Assembly (NCBI RefSeq): GCF_015477805.1
Contig: NZ_JADLQL010000003.1
Span: 558,001-622,000, forward strand
Length of the DNA: 64,000 nucleotides
Direction of reading: 5' to 3'
Source: Nocardia flavorosea
GTDB lineage: Bacteria > Actinomycetota > Actinomycetes > Mycobacteriales > Mycobacteriaceae
Part shown: positions 34,717 through 44,052 of the stretch, piece after piece
Layout: each line of letters begins with the position of its first letter
Position numbering within the stretch: the stretch's first letter is position 1
Position numbers and translations under genes: made by a program
Notes under the pieces: generated by a model
What the model saw: the letters and a program-made list of their open reading frames with translations, nothing else
What the model was told of the DNA's origin: nothing
Database searches by the model: none

Positions 34717-37700
34717 GCGCCCGGGTCACACCGGGGCAGCTGGCCGAGGCGCTCGGCCTGCCCGCGCCGACCGCGGAACAGGCCGCGGTGATCGCCGCGC
34801 CGCCGGGTCCGGCACTGGTGGTGGCGGGGGCCGGCGCGGGGAAAACCGAAACCATGGCGGCGCGGGTCGTCTGGATGGTGGCCAACCGCCTCGTCACCCC
34901 GGAGGAAGTACTGGGCCTGACTTTCACGAGGAAGGCCGCTCAGCAGCTCACCGCCCGGATCCGGACCCGGCTGGCCCGGCTGGCCGGGTCCCGGCTGCTC
35001 CGCGATCTCGACCCCACCGGCGAGCTGCGCACGACTCTGACCGCCGCGGAACCCGAGATCAGCACCTATCACTCCTACGCCGGGCGGCTGCTGCGCGAAC
35101 ACGGGCTGCTGCTGCCGGTGGAGCCGTCGGCCGCGCTGCTCACCGAAACCCAGCTGTGGCAGGTGGCGCATCAGGTGGTGCGCGGCTGGGACGGCGACCT
35201 GGAGACCGACCGTTCCCCGCTGACCGTCACCGAGGCCGTTCTCGCGCTGTCCGGCCAGCTCGCCGAGCATCTGGTGGAACCCGAGCAGCTGGCCGAAGCA
35301 CATACCGAGCTGGAGAAACTGGTCCACACGTTGCCTCCCGGTCCGCGTCAGCGGGGCGGGCCGAACAAAGAACTGCTGTCGATTCTGCGCGCGCAGCGGG
35401 AACGGGTCGCGCTGCTGCCGCTGGTCCGGCAACTGCGCGAAACCCTCCATCAGCGCGGCGCGCTCGACTTCGGCGCCCAGATGTCGCTGGCGGCCCGGCT
35501 CGCCGCCGAACACCGCGAGGTCGCCGACGCCGAGCGGGCGCGGTTCCGGCTGGTCCTGCTCGACGAGTACCAGGACACCGGTCACGCACAGCGCATCCTG
35601 CTCTCGGCCCTGTTCGGCGCCGGGTACGCGGTCGAACGCAGTGGCCCCCGGCGCAGCGAACCGCAGGCGCCGTCGGTCACCGCAGTCGGCGATCCCATGC
35701 AGTCCATCTACGGGTGGCGTGGTGCGTCGGCGGCCAATCTGCCCCGGTTCACCACCGATTTCCCGCGCGGTCCCGGCGATCCGGCACCGGTCCTGCCGCT
35801 GCTCACCAGCTGGCGCAACCCGCCGGAGGCGCTGAACCTGGCCAATATGGTCGTCGAACCGCTGCGCGCCGCCGCTCGCGCGAGCGGCGGGGTCACGGTG
35901 GATCCGTTGCGCGCCAAACCCGACGCCGTACCGGGCGATCTCGCGCTCGCGCTGTGCGCCACCGTGAGTGACGAACGTCGCTGGATCGCCGAGCGGATCG
36001 CTGCCGAATGGGCCCGTGCCCGCGAAGCGCAGCGGCCACCACCGACCTCCGCGGTGCTGATCCGCCGTAACGCCGACGCCGCCGAACTCGCCGAACAGTT
36101 ACGTGCGCAGGGGTTGCCGGTGGAGATCGTCGGGCTCGGCGGGCTGCTGGCGACACCGGAGGTCGCCGATATCGTCGCGACCCTGCGCCTCATCGCCGAC
36201 CCGGCGGCCGGCAGCGCCGCAGTGCGGATTCTCACCGGCGCCCGCTGGCGGCTCGGTGTGGCCGATCTGGCGGCCCTGGCCCGCCGGGCCCGGGAACTGT
36301 CGATCGGTCACGACCCCGGCGGCGAGATCACCGATGCGACCACGCTGGCCGCGGCACTGCGCGAGGTGGCGCCGGAACCCGCCGAACGCGCGGGCCTGGC
36401 CGATGCGATCGCCGATCCCGGCCCGCCGCAACGTTATTCGACTGCCGGATATCGCCGGATCACCACGCTGGGCCGGGAACTGGCGGCACTACGGGACCGG
36501 GCGGGGCAGCCGCTCACCGAACTCGTCGCCGATGTGGAGCGCACGATCGGTGTCGGGGTGGAGGCCCAGGCCCGCCGCGCCCTCACCGGCTCCGGTGCCG
36601 GACGTGAACATTTGGACGCGTTCGCCGAAGTCGTGGCCGGCTACGCCGCGGATACCGGGGCGAGCCTCGGCGGGCTGCTCGCGTTTCTCGCGGCCGCGGA
36701 GTCGGTGGAGAACGGACTGGAACCCGGGGAGGTGGAGGTCGCCCCGGACCGCGTTCAGGTTCTCACCGTGCATGCGGCCAAGGGCCTGGAATGGGAGGTG
36801 GTCGCGGTACCTCATGTGTGCAGGGAGGTGTTCCCGTCCACTCGCGGGGTGAACACGTGGCTGGGTGCGCTGGCCGAACTGCCCACCGCGTTGCGTGGCG
36901 ACCGCGCCACCGTGGATTCGCCGGACGGGGTGCCGGTGCTGGACCTCGCCGATTGCGCCGACCGCGCCGACCTGCAGCGAAGCCTGGCAGCACATAAGAA
37001 GGCCCTGCAGCGCCGCCGGCTGGACGAGGACCGCCGGCTCTTCTACGTCGCGCTGACCAGAACGGAACGTGTACTGCTGGTCTCCGCCCACCACTGGCCC
37101 GAATCCGGCGACAAACCCAAGGGTCCCTCGGAGTTCCTGCTCGAGGTGAAAGCCGCCGCCGAACTACCGGGCAGCGGTATGGAGATCGGCTGTTGGGCGC
37201 CCGAACCCGAAGACGGCGAGCCGAACCCATTGGCCGCCACTCCGGACACCGCGCCCTGGCCCGATGATCCGCTGGGCGCCCGTCGCGCCGATATCGAGGA
37301 CGGCGCCGCTCTCGTCCATACCGCGCTGGCCGAACTCGCTGCCGGAGCAGCCGAACCGGAACCGGACGACGATCCGGACGGCTGGGCCGCCGATGTCGAT
37401 GCCCTGCTCGCCGAATTCCGGTCGACGGCGGCCACTGTCACCGAGGTGGAACTGCCCAGCCAGCTCCCCGCTACGGCACTGGTGGAAATGCGCGCGGACC
37501 CGGGCAAACTCGCCGCGCGGCTGCGCCGCCCGCTGCCGTACCCGCCGAATCCGCTGGCCCGCCGCGGCACTGCCTTCCACGCCTGGGTGCAGCGCTGGTT
37601 CGCCACCGACCAGCTGCCGGGCCTCGACGATCTACCCGGCGCGGCGGACGCCGGCGCCGCGGCCGACGCGGAATTGGCCCGGATGCAGGACGCCTTCCTG

Positions 37701-38108
37701 TCCTCGCGCTGGTCGGCACGCCGGCCGGTGGAGATCGAGGTGCCTTTCGAAACCACCATCGCCGGCATCGTGATCCGGGGCCGGATGGATGCCGTATTCG
37801 CCGAACCGGGGGGCGGCTGGACCGTCGTCGATTGGAAAACCGGCGCCGAACCCGGCCCCGCCGACGAACCCGCGGTCGCTATGCAGCTGGCCGTCTACCG
37901 ACTGGCCTGGGCACGTCTGCTCGCCGCGCGGACCGGGGAGGACGAGGAACAGGTGCTGAAGCGGGTCGGCGCCGCCTTCCACTATGTGCACACCGGCCGC
38001 ACCGTCTCCCCTGACCGGTTGCCTGGGCCCGCGGAACTCACCGAACTGCTCACGAACACAACCGGTGTAGCAGATACCGGTTATCCGCCGGAGAAATCAC
38101 GGCGGTGA
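34713..38108 (+). CDS. adnB: AdnB subunit of the AdnAB DNA end-resection helicase-nuclease
   Basis: A 1131-residue partner of AdnA with a complete UvrD-type motor: Walker A AGAGAGKT (38-45, Lys44), LTFTRKAAQQL, LLDEYQDTGHAQ with Asp284/Glu285, and GDPMQSIYGWRGA. Helicase motifs V-VI (VQVLTVHAAKGLEWEVV, FYVALTRTERVLLV) follow, then a RecB-like nuclease with VVDWKTG (Asp1040, Lys1042) and QLAVYRLAW. In mycobacteria AdnB is the lead motor of the heterodimer. Its intact motifs and the degenerate DDAQ of AdnA fit that division. The start overlaps the adnA stop (GTGA), giving coupled 1:1 synthesis. Confidence 0.95.
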   Translation: MSARVTPGQLAEALGLPAPTAEQAAVIAAPPGPALVVAGAGAGKTETMAARVVWMVANRLVTPEEVLGLTFTRKAAQQLTARIRTRLARLAGSRLLRDLDPTGELRTTLTAAEPEISTYHSYAGRLLREHGLLLPVEPSAALLTETQLWQVAHQVVRGWDGDLETDRSPLTVTEAVLALSGQLAEHLVEPEQLAEAHTELEKLVHTLPPGPRQRGGPNKELLSILRAQRERVALLPLVRQLRETLHQRGALDFGAQMSLAARLAAEHREVADAERARFRLVLLDEYQDTGHAQRILLSALFGAGYAVERSGPRRSEPQAPSVTAVGDPMQSIYGWRGASAANLPRFTTDFPRGPGDPAPVLPLLTSWRNPPEALNLANMVVEPLRAAARASGGVTVDPLRAKPDAVPGDLALALCATVSDERRWIAERIAAEWARAREAQRPPPTSAVLIRRNADAAELAEQLRAQGLPVEIVGLGGLLATPEVADIVATLRLIADPAAGSAAVRILTGARWRLGVADLAALARRARELSIGHDPGGEITDATTLAAALREVAPEPAERAGLADAIADPGPPQRYSTAGYRRITTLGRELAALRDRAGQPLTELVADVERTIGVGVEAQARRALTGSGAGREHLDAFAEVVAGYAADTGASLGGLLAFLAAAESVENGLEPGEVEVAPDRVQVLTVHAAKGLEWEVVAVPHVCREVFPSTRGVNTWLGALAELPTALRGDRATVDSPDGVPVLDLADCADRADLQRSLAAHKKALQRRRLDEDRRLFYVALTRTERVLLVSAHHWPESGDKPKGPSEFLLEVKAAAELPGSGMEIGCWAPEPEDGEPNPLAATPDTAPWPDDPLGARRADIEDGAALVHTALAELAAGAAEPEPDDDPDGWAADVDALLAEFRSTAATVTEVELPSQLPATALVEMRADPGKLAARLRRPLPYPPNPLARRGTAFHAWVQRWFATDQLPGLDDLPGAADAGAAADAELARMQDAFLSSRWSARRPVEIEVPFETTIAGIVIRGRMDAVFAEPGGGWTVVDWKTGAEPGPADEPAVAMQLAVYRLAWARLLAARTGEDEEQVLKRVGAAFHYVHTGRTVSPDRLPGPAELTELLTNTTGVADTGYPPEKSRR

Positions 38109-38197
38109 CCACCGGGCATGCGGTGTCGATACCGGCCGGCCACCCAGCTCCGGGCCGGGGCAGTGGTACTGCCCGCAGCATCCGGGCGCGCGGTCGT

Positions 38198-38611
38198 TCA
38201 GGACCGTGGTGTCCGGCGACCCACCGCCAGGGCCTGGGTGATCAACGGTAGCTGTAGAGGTAGACGCAGCAGCGAGATCGCCGCGAGCGCCACCGGCGTC
38301 TTCGGATTGCGCACCGAATCCGCCGCGAACTGGATATTGGCCGGGAACACCGCGATGAACAGCAGGGCCGCCAGCCGCCCACCGAGCCGCCGGGTCCGCG
38401 GAACCAGTAACGCTGTCCCGACACCGATCTCGGCCACACCGGACCAATACGTATAGGAACGCGCTTTTCCGGGCAACCGTTTCGGCACGATGGAATCGAA
38501 CGGCGCGGGAGCCACGAAATGCATGACCCCGGCACCCAGGAGGATCGCGGCCAGTCGCAGTGCGGGCGTACGGCCGGGATCCGGGGCGCCCGAGGGCGTG
38601 TCGTCTGCCAT
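38198..38611 (-). CDS. DoxX-like membrane protein
   Basis: A 137-residue membrane protein with four hydrophobic stretches (for example LRLAAILLGAGVMHFVAPAPF and LGGRLAALLFIAVFPANIQF), the pattern of small DoxX/MauE-type proteins. Their function is unclear; some are tied to oxidative-stress or thiol pathways. Start chosen at ATG 38611, where TACGGT lies 7 nt upstream; a GTG three codons earlier is also possible. It is convergent with adnB. Confidence 0.7.
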   Translation of the reverse strand: MADDTPSGAPDPGRTPALRLAAILLGAGVMHFVAPAPFDSIVPKRLPGKARSYTYWSGVAEIGVGTALLVPRTRRLGGRLAALLFIAVFPANIQFAADSVRNPKTPVALAAISLLRLPLQLPLITQALAVGRRTPRS

Positions 38612-38751
38612 GAGGCCCACCGTAATCCGCGCATCCGGGTGCAGCGGCCCGCTGGACCGTTCGGGCGCGCAGCGGGCCCGGCGCCCGGCAAACGGGTAGG
38701 CTCCCGAGCTGTGTCGGAGGGACTGAGGGTGTCGAATTTCCGGGGTGGCCG

Positions 38752-39828
38752 ATGGTAGCCCCGGTCAGTGCCCGGTTCGCCCAGCTGGGTGGCCGCGGGC
38801 GGCTCGGCAGCGAGCGTCCGGATTTCGCGCTGGTCGGAGTGCTGCGTATTCCGGAGGTGCAGAACAGTCCGTGGATTTCGCTGACCCGCCGGGTGCTGTT
38901 CGCGATCGGCCTGCTGTGCACCGCCGCGATCATCGTCTATCTCGGCCGAGACGGTTACAACGACAATGCCGACGGTTCGGTGGATCTACTCGACGCGTTC
39001 TACTACGCGACCGTATCGCTGTCGACCACCGGTTACGGCGATATCTCGCCGGTCACCGATTCGGCGCGGCTGGTGAACATCTTCCTCATCACGCCGCTGC
39101 GGGTGCTGTTCCTCATCGTCCTGGTCGGCACCACCCTGGCGGTGCTCACCGAGCGTTCCCGCCAGGCCTTGAAGATCCAGCGTTGGAGGCGCACCGTGCG
39201 TAATCACACCGTCGTCGTCGGGTACGGCACCAAGGGCCGCACCGCTATCGACGCCATGCTCGGCGACGGCGTGCAGCCCGCCGAAATCGTCGTCGTCGAT
39301 ACCGACGCGGTCGCCCTCGAGGCCGCCGCCACCGCGGGACTGGTCACCGTACACGGGACGGCCACGCAATCGGATGTGCTGCGGTTGGCCGGGGTGCAGA
39401 ACGCGGCATCGGTCATCGTGGCGGCCAACCGGGACGATACCGCGGTTCTGGTCACGCTGAGCGCCCGGGAAATCACCAAGAAAGCGAAGATCGTCGCCTC
39501 GATCCGCGAATCGGAGAACACCCATCTGCTGCGCCAATCGGGCGCCGATTCGGTCGTGGTCTCCTCGGAGACCACCGGCCGGCTGCTCGGTATCGCGACC
39601 ACCACACCCAGCGTCGTGGAGATGATGGAGGATCTGCTCACCCCCGAACACGGTTTCGCGGTCGCCGAACGTGAAGTGGAGCCGGGGGAGGTCGGCGGAT
39701 CGCCGCGCCACCTCAGCGATATCGTGCTCGGTGTGGTGCGCGACGGCGAGCTGATCCGGGTGGGCGAACCGCAAGTCGATGCCCTGGAAACCGGGGACAA
39801 GCTGCTCTACATCCGTCGCGCGCGCTGA
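38752..39828 (+). CDS. Potassium channel with TrkA-N (RCK) domain (Rv3200c-like)
   Basis: A 358-residue ion channel. Two membrane helices (about 45-65 and 108-130) flank a pore loop with the selectivity filter TTGYGD. A cytoplasmic Rossmann domain follows (HTVVVGYGTKGRTAIDAML, with an Asp ending the second strand in VVVDTD), then a C-terminal TrkA-C-like domain. It gates K+ flow in response to a nucleotide or ion bound at the RCK domain. Same position as Rv3200c next to adnB and nudC. The ATG lacks a strong ribosome-binding site. Confidence 0.92.
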   Translation: MVAPVSARFAQLGGRGRLGSERPDFALVGVLRIPEVQNSPWISLTRRVLFAIGLLCTAAIIVYLGRDGYNDNADGSVDLLDAFYYATVSLSTTGYGDISPVTDSARLVNIFLITPLRVLFLIVLVGTTLAVLTERSRQALKIQRWRRTVRNHTVVVGYGTKGRTAIDAMLGDGVQPAEIVVVDTDAVALEAAATAGLVTVHGTATQSDVLRLAGVQNAASVIVAANRDDTAVLVTLSAREITKKAKIVASIRESENTHLLRQSGADSVVVSSETTGRLLGIATTTPSVVEMMEDLLTPEHGFAVAEREVEPGEVGGSPRHLSDIVLGVVRDGELIRVGEPQVDALETGDKLLYIRRAR

Positions 39829-39868
39829 CCCGGATACCTCGCGGTTCGCGTCGCGATAGTCTCGGGAC

Positions 39869-40822
39869 GTGGCGGTATTCGAGCTGAACCAAATCCCTCT
39901 GTTGTCCCGTTCGGCGCTCGACCGCGCCGATTACCTACGCGCCGACGCACATGCGCTGAAGGAAGGCTGGGCCACCGCCCGGCTGTTACGGGTCGGGCGC
40001 CGCGGTGCGGTCCGCTACGAATCCGGGGCCCTGGTCTGGGAAGCCGCCATCGATCTGTCCGCCGAGCCGAGCCCGGACGCGGTGTTCCTCGGTGTCCGCG
40101 AGGGTGTGCACCTGTGGGCCGTTCGTGACCGCGAACTCAGCGGTGAACTGCGTGATCTGCGTCAGCTCGCCGACAGCCCGATCGACGATTTCACCGCCGG
40201 GGTGCTGTCCGCCGCGCTCGCCCTGATCAACTGGCATGCCGGTGCGGCGTTCCACGGCGCCGACGGCAGCCCGACCATGCCGGCCAAGGCCGGGTGGTCC
40301 CGGGTTACCGAGGACGGCCGCGAAGATTTCCCGCGCACCGACCCGGCGGTGATCTGCCTGATCCACGACGGAGGTGACCGGGTCCTGCTGGCCCGCCAGC
40401 ACAGCTGGCCGGCGACGATGTTCTCCCTGCTGGCCGGGTTCGTCGAGGCCGGGGAATCTCTCGAACGCTGCGTCGAACGGGAGATGGCCGAGGAAGTCGG
40501 GCTCGAGGTCCGCGATATCCGCTATCTCGGCAGCCAGCCGTGGCCCTTCCCGCGGTCGTTGATGCTCGGTTTCAGCGCGCTCGCCGATCCGGAGCAGCCA
40601 CTGGCGTTCACCGACGGTGAGATCGCCGAGGCTCGCTGGTTCACCCGCGACGAGGTGCGCGCGGCATTGTCGGCCGGGAGCTGGCCGGCCCGGCCCGGCG
40701 CGGGAATCGACCCCGACCCGGCCGCGAACGCGCAGCTTTTGCTGCCGGGCGCGGTATCCATCGCCCGCACCATCGTGGAATCGTGGGTCGCCGCCGGCGG
40801 TACCGATTCGCCCGTGAAGTGA
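39869..40822 (+). CDS. nudC: NAD(+) diphosphatase NudC
   Basis: A 317-residue Nudix hydrolase that splits NADH or NAD+ to NMN(H) and AMP, and can remove NAD caps from RNA. The Nudix box is complete: GFVEAGESLERCVEREMAEEVG. The NudC-specific SQPWPFPRSLM follows. The zinc-ribbon cysteines of E. coli NudC are absent: the region after LINWHAGAAF has no CxxC, as in mycobacterial NudC. The GTG start has TAGTCT 6 nt upstream, suggesting a leaderless mRNA. Gene order with the channel matches Rv3200c-Rv3199c. Confidence 0.95.
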   Translation: MAVFELNQIPLLSRSALDRADYLRADAHALKEGWATARLLRVGRRGAVRYESGALVWEAAIDLSAEPSPDAVFLGVREGVHLWAVRDRELSGELRDLRQLADSPIDDFTAGVLSAALALINWHAGAAFHGADGSPTMPAKAGWSRVTEDGREDFPRTDPAVICLIHDGGDRVLLARQHSWPATMFSLLAGFVEAGESLERCVEREMAEEVGLEVRDIRYLGSQPWPFPRSLMLGFSALADPEQPLAFTDGEIAEARWFTRDEVRAALSAGSWPARPGAGIDPDPAANAQLLLPGAVSIARTIVESWVAAGGTDSPVK

Positions 40823-41231
40823 GCGGCCACCACGCCGGCCGGGGAGATGTCGTCCGGCCGTAGTGATCGTGTCCGGCGGACGGGTGCCCACCTGGTCGTG
40901 CGGTGACTGCCCGGTTGGGCGACCGCCGGACAATATGGTTGAGCCGGACAGGAAGCTCCGGAGGTCCGGCTTCAGGCCGGTCAGCGAGCCGCCCGCAGGT
41001 GGGCGGCCGCCCGCAGTCACGCACGACGGGGAAGCGCATGCTCGACCTGTCGAAGTGACAACCGGCTGTGCCGCCGATCCGGCATTCGCCCGGTTCCTTC
41101 ACCACCGGCCCGGCCCGTCGGGGACCGCGCCCGGCTGAGGACAGCCGTCGCCGGGCCGCCGGATGTTCACCGAGCGCGAAGCCGCCCCGCCGTGGCGGAC
41201 CGGTGGGTTCGGCACGCCTACTATGGAGAAC
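40823..41231. other. Intergenic region
   Basis: I see no credible gene in this stretch; the frames that are open are Pro/Arg-rich and lack start signals. The last bases carry TACTAT (41219-41224), seven nucleotides before the ATG of the next small ORF. Confidence 0.5.
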
Positions 41232-41321
41232 ATGCAGCTTCACGAAGCGCCGGCCGGTTCGCTCGGTGCGCGCGCGCTCCCCGGACACCACCCGGACGTC
41301 GTACCGGCGGGTGAGGCGTAA
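41232..41321 (+). CDS. Small leader ORF coupled to the zincin gene (29 codons)
   Basis: ATG at 41232 lies 7 nt after TACTAT, so the transcript probably begins at this codon (leaderless). An ATG three codons earlier is in frame. The product is 29 residues, beginning MQLHEAPAGSLGARALPG, with no cysteine and one serine. Its TAA (41319-41321) overlaps the ATG of the zinc protease (TAATG), so the two are translationally coupled. It is probably a coupling leader; a role as a peptide substrate for the neighbouring enzymes is speculative. Confidence 0.5.
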   Translation: MQLHEAPAGSLGARALPGHHPDVVPAGEA

Positions 41322-42766
41322 TGAGCGATTTCGGATTCGGATTCTCCCAGGGCGGCGATGACGACGACCGCGGCCGCGGCGATAAACCCGGGGGCGGTAA
41401 CGATCCGTTCGGTTTCGGTGGCGGCGCCGCAGGCTTCGATCCGGCGGCGCTGGGCCAGATGCTCACTTCGCTCGGGCAGATGCTCAGCGGTATGGGGCAG
41501 GGCGTGGCCGGTGGTGGCGGCTCCGGCCCGGTGAATTACGACGTGGCCAAACGGCTGGCCCGCCAGCAGCTCGGTCAGACCGTTCCGCCGATATCCAGCG
41601 GTACGGTCACCGCCGTCGCCGATGCGGCGCATCTGGCCGAGCTGTGGCTCGACGATGCGACGACCTTCCCGGCCGGCGCGACGAACACGGTGGCCTGGAC
41701 CGCCAACGACTGGATCGAGAAAACGCTGCCCACCTGGCAGCGGCTCTGCGATCCGGTAGCGCAGCAGATCGCCGGTATGTGGGCCGCCGGGCTCCCGGAG
41801 GAAGCCCGCGAGATGGCCGGCCCCATGATGGGCATGCTCGGCCAGATGGGCGGGCTCGCCTTCGGCTCGCAGCTCGGGCAGGCACTCGGCCAGCTCGCCA
41901 AGGAAGTGCTGACCGGTACCGATATCGGCCTTCCGCTGGGCCCGGCCGGTACGGCCGCGTTGCTGCCCACCGCCATCTCGCAGTTCAGTGAGGGGCTGGA
42001 ACAGCCGGAGAGCGAGATCATGGTGTTCCTCGCCGCCCGCGAGGTCGCCCATCAGCGCTTGTTCGTGCACGTGCCGTGGCTGCGTCAGCAGCTGCTCGGC
42101 GCCGTCGAGGACTATGCGCGCGGGATCACCATGGATTTCTCCGCGCTCGAGGAAGCCGCCCGCGATCTCGACCCATCGGCGCTGACCGATCCGAGCAAGC
42201 TCGAGGAGATCCTGTCGCAGGGCAGTTTCGAACCTCAGACGACCCCCGAGCAGAAGCAGGCCCTGGACCGGCTGGAGACCTTGCTTGCCCTGATCGAGGG
42301 TTGGGTACAGGTTGTGGTCGGAGCGGCGGTCGGCGAGCGGCTGCCCGGTGCGGGCGCACTGGCCGAGACACTGCGGCGCCGCCGGGCCACCGGTGGCCCC
42401 GCCGAACAAACCTTCGCCACGCTCGTCGGCCTCGAGCTGCGTCCCCGCAAACTACGCGAAGCCGCTACCCTGTGGCAGCGGTTGACCGACGACGCCGGTA
42501 TCGCGGCCCGCGACGGTGTCTGGGCCCATCCCGATCTGCTGCCCGATGCGGCTGATCTGGACGCGCCGGCCGGGTTCATCGATTCGGTGATCGGCGGCGG
42601 CGCCGGCGCGTTCGACGATCCGTTGGCCCAGCTGGCCGCCACCGAGGCCGCCGAGCGCGAACAGGCCGGTAAGGGCGATAAGGACCAGGCGCAGGATCCG
42701 GCCGCGGAGCAGGGCGGAGACGAATCCGGCCCCGAGCATCCCGGCCCGGGTAACGGCAAGGACTGA
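41321..42766 (+). CDS. Zinc-dependent metalloprotease-like protein (DUF2342 / zincin_2, Rv3195-like)
   Basis: A 481-residue protein with a Gly/Asp-rich disordered N-terminus (1-65), a central helical domain and a Gly/Glu-rich tail. The zincin-2 core is the AAREVAHQRLFVHVPWLRQQL segment, where EVAH supplies metal-binding and catalytic residues. The family is widespread in actinobacteria and some members sit by coenzyme-F420 genes. The proteolytic target is unknown. Start overlaps the preceding small ORF (TAATG). In M. tuberculosis, Rv3195, Rv3196 and Rv3197 form the same neighbourhood. Confidence 0.85.
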   Translation: MSDFGFGFSQGGDDDDRGRGDKPGGGNDPFGFGGGAAGFDPAALGQMLTSLGQMLSGMGQGVAGGGGSGPVNYDVAKRLARQQLGQTVPPISSGTVTAVADAAHLAELWLDDATTFPAGATNTVAWTANDWIEKTLPTWQRLCDPVAQQIAGMWAAGLPEEAREMAGPMMGMLGQMGGLAFGSQLGQALGQLAKEVLTGTDIGLPLGPAGTAALLPTAISQFSEGLEQPESEIMVFLAAREVAHQRLFVHVPWLRQQLLGAVEDYARGITMDFSALEEAARDLDPSALTDPSKLEEILSQGSFEPQTTPEQKQALDRLETLLALIEGWVQVVVGAAVGERLPGAGALAETLRRRRATGGPAEQTFATLVGLELRPRKLREAATLWQRLTDDAGIAARDGVWAHPDLLPDAADLDAPAGFIDSVIGGGAGAFDDPLAQLAATEAAEREQAGKGDKDQAQDPAAEQGGDESGPEHPGPGNGKD

Positions 42767-43108
42767 CCCGGTCTCCGCGGCTCGCAGGTATTCGCAGTCG
42801 GCCCACCGACTGGCGCAGTAGGTCCGGTTACCGCCGACTCGGGTTGCGGTTGCCGTCGTCGCGGAGTTCGGGGCTCGGCCCCTCGAGCTTCGTAGCCTCG
42901 AGGCGCTGTGCGGACTCGGAACACCGCGCGGCGAGCCCGGGCCCGCTACTCGGGATGCCCGATGTCGAACGAATTCCGGACGCGCCCTCCAGCGGTGCAG
43001 TGAACCGCCCGTGAACTGCGAAAACCGAGTTGTCCACAGGTTCCGATCCTGTGGACAACTCCCTTCCGGGAACCTGTTGCGGCGCAGCGGCCGTCGCATA
43101 CTTCGGGC
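42767..43108. other. Intergenic region with a DnaA-box-like palindrome
   Basis: I find no gene; the frames are short and unlike coding sequence. The right end contains the 35-bp palindrome annotated next (43027-43061) and CATACT, a likely -10 box, 6-7 nt before the next ATG. Confidence 0.5.
43027..43061. promoter_or_regulatory. Inverted pair of DnaA-box-like sequences
   Basis: A perfect palindrome with 14-bp arms (GAGTTGTCCACAGG and its complement) around a 7-nt spacer. Each arm contains TTGTCCACA, the preferred DnaA box of high-GC actinobacteria. It lies 48 bp upstream of the cyclodehydratase-like gene. It could be a DnaA-controlled promoter element, a titration site or simply a hairpin; there is no T-tract to make it a terminator. 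Confidence 0.6.
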
Positions 43109-43969
43109 ATGACGACGCTTCGGCCGCGCGGCCCGCTCCTGCATCCCCGGGTACCGATCCTGGTGCGCTCGACCGGTCAGGTCCAGCTGGGCTGGGATCC
43201 CGAGACAGCCGTACTGTGCGAGGCTCCGGATCTGGACACCCAGCAGGTCCTGGGCTTCCTCCGCCTACTCGACGGCCTGAACAGCCGTCCGGCGATCGTG
43301 TGGCAAGCGCGTTCGCTCGGTCTGGACCCCCGGCACGCGACAGCGTTGTTCGAGGTGATCGATTCGGCCGGCCTGGTAGTGCATCCGCCCTGCCCGCAAG
43401 GTTGCATCCGATCCATCCGCGTCCACGGCACGGGCCCGCTCGCCGAGGCGATCAGCGCCGGCCTGGGGGCGCTCGGTATCCGGCCGTCCCGCTCCCGGGA
43501 CCGCAGCGGCCGGCTACCCGGCCCGGTGGTGGCGGATCTGGTGGTGCTGGCCGATGCGCTGATTCCCGACCCGTGCCTGGTACGGGAGTTGTCCCGGGCC
43601 CGGATCGCGCATCTGGTGGTCCGCTTGCGCGACGGTAAAGGACTCGTCGGTCCACTGGTCCTGCCCGGACTGACCAGCTGTCTACGCTGCGCCGATCTCA
43701 CCCGGGCCGATCTCGATGCCGAATGGCCGCGCCTGGCCGCTCAGCTGCTCGGCCGGATGGGACATGCGAGTCCGGCCGGAATCGCTGCCGTGGCCGCCCT
43801 GGCGCTCGGCGAACTCGAGACGATTCTGGCGTGTGACCCGGCGTCGCCACCGGAGGCACTCAACCGCACGCTGGAACTCGACCTCGGTACCCGGCAGCTG
43901 AGCCGCCGCCTGTGGGCTCCGCACGAGCGGTGCGGTTGCCTGACACTTCAGAACAGCGCGGTGCGGTGA
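43109..43969 (+). CDS. Cyclodehydratase-like (TOMM E1-type, TIGR03882) protein, Rv3196-like
   Basis: A 286-residue protein related to the N-terminal part of azole-forming (TOMM) cyclodehydratases, which binds leader peptides. The family region LVLPGLTSCLRCADLTRAD, followed by DAEWPRLAAQLL, is present, with CLRC and a later CGC giving possible zinc ligands. There is no YcaO partner nearby, so classical azole formation is not supported. It is conserved beside the zincin and ABC1 kinase genes, as in mycobacteria. Role unknown. The ATG has CATACT 7 nt upstream. Confidence 0.8.
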   Translation: MTTLRPRGPLLHPRVPILVRSTGQVQLGWDPETAVLCEAPDLDTQQVLGFLRLLDGLNSRPAIVWQARSLGLDPRHATALFEVIDSAGLVVHPPCPQGCIRSIRVHGTGPLAEAISAGLGALGIRPSRSRDRSGRLPGPVVADLVVLADALIPDPCLVRELSRARIAHLVVRLRDGKGLVGPLVLPGLTSCLRCADLTRADLDAEWPRLAAQLLGRMGHASPAGIAAVAALALGELETILACDPASPPEALNRTLELDLGTRQLSRRLWAPHERCGCLTLQNSAVR

Positions 43970-44052
43970 TGACAATCACAGTTGTGTTCGCTGTGGTAAT
44001 TCTCTTCGGTTTTCCATGGCAGATCCGCCGGTCCGTCGGCCATGATGGGGGA

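Noticed and set aside
40863..41138. 91-codon open frame downstream of nudC
   Set aside because: No ribosome-binding site, composition typical of random high-GC frames, no recognisable domain.
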